Assembly: GCA_017545185.1 (NCBI GenBank)
Contig: JAFWQJ010000048.1
Span: forward strand, 1-57,981
Origin: Oscillospiraceae bacterium
GTDB taxonomy: Bacteria > Bacillota > Clostridia > Oscillospirales > Ruminococcaceae
Direction: 5' to 3'
Length of the DNA: 57,981 nt
Shown here: piece after piece, positions 51,422 through 57,981 of the stretch
How positions within the stretch are numbered: position 1 is the first letter of the stretch
How the letters are laid out: every line of letters begins with the position of its first letter
Translations under genes and position numbers: made by a program
The notes under the pieces: generated by a model
What the model was told of the DNA's origin: nothing
The model's database searches: none
The model's input: only the letters and a program-made list of their open reading frames with translations

Positions 51422-51592
51422 TTCCAAACGGTATTGTAACATATTTCGCGGCATTTGTCAAGCATTTCTTTTATCTCGCGCGTAATATTGCGGGGCGCCG
51501 CTGCGGGAGCCGTGCGGATTCGTGTAAAGAACGCCTCCGGAATGATGCGCGGAGAAAGGAATACGAAACCGCGTAAAACAAACAGATAAAAA

Positions 51593-51625
51593 GGGACGCC
51601 GGCTTGTTTGTCGGCGTCCCTGTTT
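51593..51625. terminator. Intrinsic terminator hairpin after the synthetase
   Basis: AAGGGACGCCGGC-ttgttt-GTCGGCGTCCC followed by TGTTTTT, with As before it; bidirectional and a member of the recurrent family. Confidence 0.75.
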
Positions 51626-51644
51626 TTGATGCTTTGCAGATACC

Positions 51645-53321
51645 TTATTTTGCGGCGTTTTCCTCGTCGGTGTGGCGGATCTGCGCGCGCTTGATCTTGC
51701 CGCCGAGCGTCTTGGGCAGCTCGTCCACATACTCGATCACACGCGGATACTTATACGGCGCAGTCTCCTTCTTGACATGATTCTGCAGCTCCTTCGTCAG
51801 CTCCGGAGACGGCGTATAGCCCTTTGCCAGCACGACCGTCGCCTTGACGACCTGACCGCGGATCGGGTCCGGTGCGCCCGTGATCGCAGATTCCACGACC
51901 GCCGGATGCGTCAGCAGCGCACTCTCGACCTCGAACGGGCCGATGCGGTAGCCGGAACATTTGATGACGTCGTCGTTTCTGCCGACGAACCAGTAGTAGC
52001 CCTTGGAATCGCGCCATGCAACGTCGCCGGTATCGTAATTCTTGCCGCCGAGCACAGCCTTTGTCAGCTCCGGATTCTTATAGTAGCCGCAGAACAGACC
52101 CGTCGGGTGCTGCTTGTCAATGCCGCAGGCCATGATGCTGCCTTCCTCGCCGTCCTCGCATTCGGTGCCGTCCGGACGGAGCAGGTGAATGTTATACAGC
52201 GGCGACGGCTTTCCGGTAGAGCCCGGCTTCGGGTCGATCCACGGGAAGTTTGCGATCAGCACGGTGCCCTCGGTCTGGCCGAAGCCCTCACGCATCTTCT
52301 TGCCGGTCAGCTCGTAAATGCGGTTAAAGACCTCCGGATTCAGCGGCTCGCCCGCGTTGCAGAAGTTCTGGATCGACGACAGGTCGAACTGCGTCATATC
52401 CTCCTGCAGCATGAAGCGATACATGGTCGGCGGTGCGCAGAAGGTCGTCAGCTTGTACTTGCTGATGACGGACAGCATATCCTTTGCATCGAATCTGCCG
52501 GTGAAGTCGTACACGAACTGCACCGCGCCGCAGATCCACTGGCCGTAGATCTTGCCCCAGCCGAACTTTGCCCAGCCGGAATCCGAGATCGACATGTGCA
52601 GCTTGTTCTCCTGCACCTGATGCCAGTATTTTGCGGTAACGATATGACCGAGCGGATGCGCAAAGTTGTGGCAGACCATTTTCGGCATACCGGTCGAGCC
52701 GGATGTGAAGTAGATCAGCATGGTATCGGTCGCTTTGGTCGCCTGATCGCCGGTCGGACGCTCGAACGTATCCGGATACTTTGCGATCTCGTCCTCGAAG
52801 TAATCCCAGCCCTCGCGCGGCTCTGCAACGGCGATCAGCTTGCGCAGCGTCTTGATCTGCGGTGCGGCGCCGTCGATTTGGCCGCGGATGTATTCGTCGT
52901 CGCAGGCAATGATCGCGGAGATCTCCGCCATATTGCCGCGGTATGCGATATCGTGCGTCGTGAACAGCAGATTGCCCGGGATCAGGATGACGCCGAGCTT
53001 GTGCAGCGCAGTCGCGATGACCCAGTATTCCCAGCGGCGGCGCAGGATCAGCAGGACGACGTCGCCCTTTTTCAGGCCGAGGCTGCGGAAATAATGACAT
53101 GTCTGATTGGACAGCTTCGAGATCTCGGTAAAGGTAAAGGTGCGCTCCTTCTTGTCATGGCTGAGCCAGACCATTGCTTTCTTCTCCGGCTCCTGCTTTG
53201 CCCATTCATCGACAATGTCCCAGCCGAAGTTGAAATCCTCCGGCACATTGACGCGGTAATTCGTCACGAAGTCCTCGTAGGAATCAAAGTCGATCCTGGG
53301 CAGATATCGGTCAAGCAGCAT
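51645..53321 (-). CDS. Acyl-CoA synthetase (AMP-forming)
   Basis: The 558-residue ANL-superfamily enzyme has a nucleotide motif YFTSGSTGMPKMV (about 202), GEPLNPEVF and GFGQTEGT, the YDTGDVAW core, a lower-hinge region GRNDDVIKCSGYRIGPFEVE and the catalytic lysine region KTLGGKIKRAQIR near the end. It resembles acetyl/medium-chain acyl-CoA synthetases and activates a carboxylic acid. The XRE-cupin regulator gene directly upstream (57 bases) is the common partner arrangement in Clostridia. Confidence 0.93.
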   Translation of the reverse strand: MLLDRYLPRIDFDSYEDFVTNYRVNVPEDFNFGWDIVDEWAKQEPEKKAMVWLSHDKKERTFTFTEISKLSNQTCHYFRSLGLKKGDVVLLILRRRWEYWVIATALHKLGVILIPGNLLFTTHDIAYRGNMAEISAIIACDDEYIRGQIDGAAPQIKTLRKLIAVAEPREGWDYFEDEIAKYPDTFERPTGDQATKATDTMLIYFTSGSTGMPKMVCHNFAHPLGHIVTAKYWHQVQENKLHMSISDSGWAKFGWGKIYGQWICGAVQFVYDFTGRFDAKDMLSVISKYKLTTFCAPPTMYRFMLQEDMTQFDLSSIQNFCNAGEPLNPEVFNRIYELTGKKMREGFGQTEGTVLIANFPWIDPKPGSTGKPSPLYNIHLLRPDGTECEDGEEGSIMACGIDKQHPTGLFCGYYKNPELTKAVLGGKNYDTGDVAWRDSKGYYWFVGRNDDVIKCSGYRIGPFEVESALLTHPAVVESAITGAPDPIRGQVVKATVVLAKGYTPSPELTKELQNHVKKETAPYKYPRVIEYVDELPKTLGGKIKRAQIRHTDEENAAK

Positions 53322-53377
53322 GATAAATCAAATCTCCTTTATATGATGTAAATGCTTATTTTTTCACGATCATTCGC

Positions 53378-53923
53378 TTATTCCGCGATCATGGTCAGGA
53401 AGCGCGCCTTGGTATCGCCGTGGCAGCGCTGACCGTGCGGATAGGTCGGGTTGAAGTAGATCGAATCGCCCTCATTGAGGATGATCTCCTGATCCTCGAA
53501 CACAACGGCAATGCTGCCCTTCAGAACGAGGTTGAACTCCTGACCGGAATGCGAAACGAGCTTTGCCGGCTCATCGGACGGCTCCAGCGTGACCAGCAGC
53601 GGCTGCATGACCTTGTCCGCATAGCGGAAGGCGAGGTCCTTAAAGCGGTAGCCGGGGAAGCGGCTGATGCTCTTGCCGTGGCCGCGGCGCACGACCTGAT
53701 AGGTGTCGATACGGCTCGGCTCGCCGGTGACAAGCTCGTTGAAATCGACCTTGAATTTGTTGGCGATCTCATAGATCACGCTGATCGGGAAATCGCCGTT
53801 CTGCTCATAGCCTGCATACTGCTCCGCCGTCAGGCCGAGCTCCTCTGCAAGCTGTTCCTGCGTATAATCGCATACCTCGCGCAGCTCACGGATGCGTGCG
53901 GTGATCTCACTGATTTGTTCCAT
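53378..53923 (-). CDS. XRE-family regulator with cupin sensor domain
   Basis: The 181-residue protein has an N-terminal helix-turn-helix (about 5-60, TQEQLAEELGLTAEQYAGYEQNGDFP) and a C-terminal cupin (about 105-178, HSGQEFNLVLKGSIAVVFEDQEIILNEGDSIYFNP). Such proteins bind a small metabolite in the cupin and repress or activate an adjacent operon, here the synthetase downstream. A promoter and a palindromic operator candidate lie upstream. Confidence 0.92.
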   Translation of the reverse strand: MEQISEITARIRELREVCDYTQEQLAEELGLTAEQYAGYEQNGDFPISVIYEIANKFKVDFNELVTGEPSRIDTYQVVRRGHGKSISRFPGYRFKDLAFRYADKVMQPLLVTLEPSDEPAKLVSHSGQEFNLVLKGSIAVVFEDQEIILNEGDSIYFNPTYPHGQRCHGDTKARFLTMIAE

Positions 53924-54001
53924 CGTGTAAACCTCCGTTTATCTCCATAGTTTTCGGTTCTGTCAGGCGGGAATTTTTCCGCATATTTCCTTACTGAATC
54001 C

Positions 54002-54048
54002 GTTACGTCCGTAACCTCCATTATATACTGATTTCCGGTATTTGTCAA
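54002..54048 (-). promoter_or_regulatory. Promoter and candidate autoregulatory operator of the XRE-cupin gene
   Basis: TTGACA (54048-54043), 17-base spacer, TATAAT (54025-54020) on the minus strand. The palindrome GTTACG-TC-CGTAAC (54002-54015) lies over the expected transcript start, a natural place for autoregulation. Confidence 0.65.
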
Positions 54049-54078
54049 GTGGTAAATCTGCCGATTTCGGCGCAGCAG

Positions 54079-54107
54079 TTGACAATTACAGCGGCTTTTG
54101 CTATAAT
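54079..54107 (+). promoter_or_regulatory. Sigma-A promoter for the methyltransferase gene
   Basis: TTGACA, 17-base spacer, TATAAT; divergent to the XRE-cupin promoter. Confidence 0.87.
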
Positions 54108-54160
54108 GGATGTATTCTTGCAGGAACCGCGGGGATCCCCCGCAGGAAACGGAGTGCATC

Positions 54161-54988
54161 ATGCCTGTATTTCACGATATTCAAGCGCTGTCGGAATCCC
54201 CGTGGCAGGACTGGCTCTCCTGCTCGGAAACGCAGCTGTACCATTATTATGAACCGGAGCCGGGGCTTTTTCTTGCGGAAAGCCCGAATGTGATCGAACG
54301 TGCGCTGCGGGGCGGTTATCAGCCGGTCTCGTTTCTGATCGACGGAAAGCAGCTGACCGCGCAGGTGCAGGCGATCCTTGCGGAATGCGGGGATATCCCC
54401 GTTTATCTTGCGGAGGCGGAGACGCTGAACACGATCCCGGGCATTCACCTGACCCGCGGGGTGCTCTGCGCGATGCGGCGGAAAAAGCCCGTATTTGCGA
54501 CAGAAGCACTGGCAGGATACAGCCGCGTTGCGGTACTGGAAAACATCATGAACCCGACGAATCTCGGGGCGATCTTTCGCTCTGCGGCGGCACTCGGCAC
54601 GGACGCCGTCCTGCTGACAGCGGGCTGCACGGATCCGCTCTACCGGCGGGCGGCGCGGGTCAGCATGGGCACCGTGTTCCAGATCCCGTGGATGGTTCTG
54701 CCGGATGCGCCGGACGCCGCGGATGCGGTCAGGCTGCTGCGGGACTTCGGATTCCGCGCTGCTGCAATGGCGCTCTGTGATGATTCCGTCAGCATTGACG
54801 ACCCGGCCGTCATCCGTGCAGAAAAGCTGGCTGTCGTGCTCGGAACAGAAGGGGAGGGGCTCTCTCCCGCAACGATCGCGGCATGTGATTTCACCGTCCG
54901 CATCCCGATGCAGCACGGTGTCGATTCGCTGAATGTCGCCGCCGCAAGTGCGGTCGCATTCTGGGAGCTGAGAAAGAGGGAACAATGA
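54161..54988 (+). CDS. TrmH/SpoU-family RNA methyltransferase
   Basis: The 275-residue protein has an N-terminal substrate-binding domain (about 1-110, YEPEPGLFLAES) and a SpoU-type knot domain (about 118-275) with NIMNPTNLGAIFRSAAALG, GCTDPLYRRAARVSMG, VVLGTEGEGLS and PMQHGVDSLNVAAASAVAF. It adds a 2'-O-methyl group to tRNA or rRNA; the target base is unknown. The start at 54161 follows AACGGAG; it overlaps the acetyltransferase by four bases. Confidence 0.92.
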   Translation: MPVFHDIQALSESPWQDWLSCSETQLYHYYEPEPGLFLAESPNVIERALRGGYQPVSFLIDGKQLTAQVQAILAECGDIPVYLAEAETLNTIPGIHLTRGVLCAMRRKKPVFATEALAGYSRVAVLENIMNPTNLGAIFRSAAALGTDAVLLTAGCTDPLYRRAARVSMGTVFQIPWMVLPDAPDAADAVRLLRDFGFRAAAMALCDDSVSIDDPAVIRAEKLAVVLGTEGEGLSPATIAACDFTVRIPMQHGVDSLNVAAASAVAFWELRKREQ

Positions 54989-55467
54989 ATATGAATACGA
55001 ATACGAATATCAATGTCCGGCAGGTCACGGCGCCTGCGGAAAAACAGCAGATCGTCCGGCAGATCCTTGAAGCGCTGCCGGAATGGTTCGAGATCGAGGA
55101 AAGCAGGGAAAAGTATATTGCAGAATGTGCGGAGCAGCCTGTTTTTGCGGCCTTTGACGGCACGGAGGCAGTCGGCTTTCTCTGCTTAAAGGAGACCGGT
55201 TCCGCGACCGTCGAGCTTGCGGTCACGGGCATCCTGAAGCGGATGCACCGGCAGGGCATCGGCAGAATGCTCTTTGAACAGGCAAGGGCATCCGCCGCGG
55301 CTGCGGGCTATTCGTTCATGCAGGTGAAAACGGTGAAAATGGGCGTGTATCCGGAATACGACGCGACAAACCGCTTTTATCTCGCCTGCGGATTTCAGGA
55401 GTTCGAGGTGCTCCCGCTCTGGGATGAAGCGAACCCCTGTCAGATCTATGTGATGTATCTGAAATAA
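54985..55467 (+). CDS. GNAT-family N-acetyltransferase
   Basis: The 160-residue protein has the acetyl-CoA motif A (RMHRQGIGRMLFEQA, about 90-104) and motif B with NRFYLACGFQEFE. It opens with an Asn/Thr run MNMNTNTNINV, probably a flexible start. The substrate cannot be read; the linkage with the methyltransferase may be coincidental. The start overlaps the preceding gene (ATGA). Confidence 0.9.
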   Translation: MNMNTNTNINVRQVTAPAEKQQIVRQILEALPEWFEIEESREKYIAECAEQPVFAAFDGTEAVGFLCLKETGSATVELAVTGILKRMHRQGIGRMLFEQARASAAAAGYSFMQVKTVKMGVYPEYDATNRFYLACGFQEFEVLPLWDEANPCQIYVMYLK

Positions 55468-55487
55468 TGTGCACGTTCATACAGAAA

Positions 55488-55518
55488 GGACGCCGACTGT
55501 TTGTCAGCGTCCTTTTTC
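55488..55518. terminator. Bidirectional intrinsic terminator between convergent genes
   Basis: GGACGCCGAC-tgttt-GTCAGCGTCC with AGAAA before it and TTTTT after it, between the acetyltransferase and dockerin-esterase 3' ends. Confidence 0.82.
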
Positions 55519-55533
55519 GTTTCCAGTTGTGCC

Positions 55534-57468
55534 TTAGCTGATCTCGTCGATCAGGCGGGCGATGTATTTCAGGATCATCGTCGCATCGTCCATGGTGATG
55601 CTGCCGTCCTTGTCGCAGTCCGCATTCGCTCTGCCGGTATCGGTGATGTTTGCGCTCTGGTCAGCGACCACAAAGCGGCAGATCAGAACGGCATCCGAAA
55701 CATCGACCTTGCCGTCGCAGGTCGCGTCGCCGCGCTTTGTGACCTGTGCCGGTGCCGGGGTCGTGACCGGCTCGGTCGTGGTGGTGGTCGTCGTGGTCGT
55801 AGTGACCGGCTCAGTGGTCGTTGTCGTCGTCGTGGTGGTGGTTGTGGTCGTGACAACGGTCGTAACGGCCGGTGCCTGTGCGCTCAGATACTCATCCACA
55901 AGACCTGCGAAATATTTGCCCATTTTCTCGTAGCCGCGTGCATTCGGGTGAACGCCGTCGCCGAGATCGTTCGTGCCGTCCAGACAGCCGTGGATATCCG
56001 CAAAGGTGACGTTCTTGCCCGCGCCCTTGTACTCATTTGCCACATTCTTGACGATATCGTTGTAGCTTGCGATCTTCTGGGCAGTATTTCCGCCGCCGCC
56101 GAAGAATCCGCCGCCGAGCTCCGGAATGCTGGAGAGGAAGATCATGCAGCCGGACGGCATTTCCTTGATCAGATAGTCCATGAGCTCGCGCAGGTCGCTT
56201 TCGCACTCCTGCATGGAGCGGTTCGAGTTCATGTCATTCGTGCCGATGATGAGCAAAATCACATCCGGCTGACCGGATTTCAGTGCATTCTTCTTCTGCA
56301 GCGTCTCCATGAGGCCGTCGCCGTAGCCGCCCTGATGATACTTGATCGTATAGCCGCTGTAACCGGCGTGGTTATTGTCGTAGGTGACGCTCTTGCCGTT
56401 ATAGTTGAAGGACGCGGTATCGGGTCCCTCCGGGCCGACCATGTCGATCTTAGAGTAGCCTTTTTCCTTCATGAAGTAGTCGAAATATTTTCTGTAGCCG
56501 CCGTCATCGCCCATGCCGAAGGTGATCGAGTCGCCGGCCGGCATGATCTTATATGCCTTATCCTTGCCGCCGCCGGAAGAAGGCGTGGAAGGATTGGCAG
56601 GCGCTGCGGTCGTGGTCTGCCCGGAAGGACCCCACGGGTTCCACGGATTTTCAGGTGCGGTCGTGGTCTGCGGCTGCTCCGGCTGGCTGCTGCTGCCGCC
56701 GAGATAATCTGCGATCGTCTCTGCCCAGAACTTGCCCATTTTGGAATAGCCTGAGCCGTTCGGGTGGAGCTGGTCGCTGCCGAGATCGGCGGTGCCGTTC
56801 ATGGAGCCGTGTACATCGGCAAACTTGACGTTCTTGCCGGAACTTGCATAGGACTCCGCGACCTGCTTCACGGTGTTGTTGTAGTTGGCGACTCGCTGTG
56901 CGTTTCCGCCGTAAGCGGTGAACTCCGGGATCGAGCCCATAAAGACCACGCCGCCGGACGGCATATCCGCGAGCATGTAGTCAACGAGCGCGCGCAGATC
57001 GCTTGCGCAGGCATCCATGGAGCGGTTCGCGGTCATATCGTTCGTGCCGATGATCAGCAGGATGATGTCCGGCTGATATTTCTTGACCGCATTGTTGTTT
57101 TTCAGCTTGTTGTACAGGCTGCCGGAAGTGCCCTGCTGCTGTGCCCAGCTCGGCTCCTCCTTGATCTGGAAGCCGCTGTAGCCTGCATGGTTGTTGTCGT
57201 AGGTGACGCGCCGGCCGTTGTAGTTGAAGGACGCAGTGTCGGATCCCTCCGGGCCGACCATGTCAAAGTTGATGTTCTCCTCCTTGAGGGCAACGTCCAG
57301 ATATTTCCGGTAGCCGCCGTCCTCGCCCATGCCGTAGGTGATCGAGTCGCCGACCGGCATGATCCTGACCGTATCTGCCGCGGCGGCAGGCCGCTTGGCA
57401 GCACCGATCTGCGGAATGGCAGCCGCCGCAAGCACGCCGGATGCCAGAAGTGCGAATAGCTTTTTCAT
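55534..57468 (-). CDS. Cellulosomal tandem SGNH (CE3-like) esterase with dockerin
   Basis: The 644-residue secreted protein has a signal peptide (1-~24), two similar SGNH domains (about 32-255, GDSITYGMGEDGG; about 298-520, GDSITFGMGDDGG), each with a DNNHAGYSG block, a GTNDM block and a DxLHPNG/DGVHPNA catalytic Asp-His segment, a Thr-rich linker (about 535-575) and a C-terminal dockerin (about 580-640) with two Ca-binding repeats DATCDGKVDVSDAV and DCDKDGSITMDDAT. The pattern is that of acetylxylan esterases attached to a scaffoldin. The linker between domains is Pro/Thr/Gly-rich. The ATG follows AGGAGGA. Confidence 0.92.
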   Translation of the reverse strand: MKKLFALLASGVLAAAAIPQIGAAKRPAAAADTVRIMPVGDSITYGMGEDGGYRKYLDVALKEENINFDMVGPEGSDTASFNYNGRRVTYDNNHAGYSGFQIKEEPSWAQQQGTSGSLYNKLKNNNAVKKYQPDIILLIIGTNDMTANRSMDACASDLRALVDYMLADMPSGGVVFMGSIPEFTAYGGNAQRVANYNNTVKQVAESYASSGKNVKFADVHGSMNGTADLGSDQLHPNGSGYSKMGKFWAETIADYLGGSSSQPEQPQTTTAPENPWNPWGPSGQTTTAAPANPSTPSSGGGKDKAYKIMPAGDSITFGMGDDGGYRKYFDYFMKEKGYSKIDMVGPEGPDTASFNYNGKSVTYDNNHAGYSGYTIKYHQGGYGDGLMETLQKKNALKSGQPDVILLIIGTNDMNSNRSMQECESDLRELMDYLIKEMPSGCMIFLSSIPELGGGFFGGGGNTAQKIASYNDIVKNVANEYKGAGKNVTFADIHGCLDGTNDLGDGVHPNARGYEKMGKYFAGLVDEYLSAQAPAVTTVVTTTTTTTTTTTTTEPVTTTTTTTTTTEPVTTPAPAQVTKRGDATCDGKVDVSDAVLICRFVVADQSANITDTGRANADCDKDGSITMDDATMILKYIARLIDEIS

Positions 57469-57583
57469 AGTACCAATCCTCCTATGTTTTGCTTATGAAA
57501 AGCAGTCGTAAAGCTATTCCCCTGAAATCAGATCAATTCATTCACTTTTTCGGCAGTTCTTTCTCTAGTTAACAGTATAGGCC

Positions 57584-57612
57584 AAAAAAACTGCTGATGC
57601 AAATCAGCAGTT
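57584..57612 (-). terminator. Intrinsic terminator (minus strand)
   Basis: On the minus strand AACTGCTGAT-ttgc-ATCAGCAGTT followed by TTTTTTT, between the partial esterase and the dockerin esterase; probably terminates the former. Confidence 0.85.
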
Positions 57613-57682
57613 GCGGGAATATCGCCAGAAATTGCGGCAGGACGGGCCGTTTTCTGCGTAATCTGAAAAAAACAATAAGAAA

Positions 57683-57714
57683 GGCGGAGAACCGCTCGGG
57701 TCCTCCGCCTTTTT
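57683..57714. terminator. Second hairpin terminator after the partial esterase
   Basis: GGCGGAGGAC/GTTCTCCGCC-type stem (57683-57709) with a T-run on the plus side and TTTCTTATTG on the minus side, just past the esterase stop. Confidence 0.75.
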
Positions 57715-57728
57715 GGTATGCTGTGTGC

Positions 57729-57981
57729 TTATGCCTTAAAGACCATGCGCACGAATGCGTAGATATGCGAGTGGATGGAGTCGTCACCGTGGTGACCGCC
57801 CTGAACAACGTGCCAGAGATGCGGCACACCGTTCTTGTCGAAGTTGTTGTGATAGCCCTCCGGGGTGTTCAGGCCGACGACGTCGTCCTGCGTACCGCCC
57901 GTGATCATCACGAGGGAAGGCGTATCCTCTTCCTTGTTCCACTTCCATGCGCCGTTTGCGCCCGGTGCCGGGCAGATCGCG
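57729..57981 (-). CDS. C-terminal part of an alpha/beta-hydrolase esterase (runs off the window)
   Basis: The last 84 codons are visible: ICPAPGANGAWKWNKEED, LVMMITGGTQDDVVGLNTPE, GYHNNFDKNGVPHLWHVV, then QGGHHGDDSIHSHIYAFV. The H in GGHHGDD is the likely catalytic histidine and the D in GTQDDVVG the likely acid, as in feruloyl/enterochelin-type esterases of family CE1. The N-terminus is beyond 57981. With the dockerin esterase it suggests a hemicellulose-deacylation locus, though no dockerin or signal peptide of this gene can be seen. Confidence 0.8.
   Translation of the reverse strand, partial: AICPAPGANGAWKWNKEEDTPSLVMITGGTQDDVVGLNTPEGYHNNFDKNGVPHLWHVVQGGHHGDDSIHSHIYAFVRMVFKA

Noticed and set aside
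51672-53351. A 559-codon plus-strand frame
   Set aside because: Opposite the acyl-CoA synthetase; composition typical of a shadow frame.

Overview
This window is a high-GC, low-repeat-tolerance-free stretch of what looks like a Ruminococcus-type Clostridia (Oscillospiraceae) chromosome. The evidence is a dockerin-bearing tandem esterase (55534-57468), a CE2-type esterase, a domain-permuted GH3 glucosidase, a SigI/RsgI sigma/anti-sigma pair of the kind that controls polysaccharide degradation in cellulolytic clostridia, a sporulation signal gene (spoIIR), and Shine-Dalgarno plus sigma-A promoters of low-GC Gram-positive type. No phage, plasmid, CRISPR or insertion sequence was seen. The species assignment is inference.

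Layout. 1-2915: an ECF sigma factor and a membrane protein with PASTA repeats, flanked by roughly 400-base inverted repeats. 3086-5781: two-component system and tRNA-Leu. 6057-9622: mreCD, a DtxR-family regulator, trmO and a membrane protein, all leftward. 9891-18961: glmU, three zinc-ribbon membrane proteins around aspS, a helical-repeat protein and a CE2-like esterase. 18976-22869: membrane protein, GH3 glucosidase and a small unknown. 23087-26083: sigI-rsgI and a secreted repeat protein, the first and third each preceded by the same SigI-like promoter architecture. 26084-27048: repeat-packed intergenic region. 27049-34151: a possible small RNA, DUF896, FabG-like, HD hydrolase, RNase Z, CCA-adding enzyme, DMT transporter, AAA ATPase and YolD-like gene. 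34027-37236: leftward Clp ATPase and spoIIR, with a 42-residue Cys-rich gene inside spoIIR on the other strand. 37488-38351: fba. 38852-41822: queuosine (preQ0) operon queD-queE-X-folE-queC behind an attenuator leader. 41931-45812: VanZ-like, secreted protein, SGNH hydrolase and membrane protein. 46066-51421: thiamine genes thiW-M-E-D and riboswitch-controlled thiC. 51645-55467: acyl-CoA synthetase with an XRE-cupin regulator, an rRNA methyltransferase and an acetyltransferase. 55534-57981: cellulosomal esterase and a truncated second esterase.

The most interesting material is (a) the SigI module with an RsgI lacking the usual Asn-Pro cleavage motif and a candidate SigI-dependent secreted repeat protein next door; (b) a sigma/PASTA anti-sigma-like pair bounded by large inverted repeats; (c) the nested antisense Cys-rich mini-gene in spoIIR, with its own ribosome site and terminator; (d) thiM apparently starting at ACG; (e) several dispersed intergenic repeat families, one of which keeps a stem while changing its sequence; (f) a papain-like unknown inside the queuosine operon.

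Gene boundaries come from reading frames, ribosome sites and family knowledge only. No similarity search was run, so product names for poorly conserved genes are inferences.
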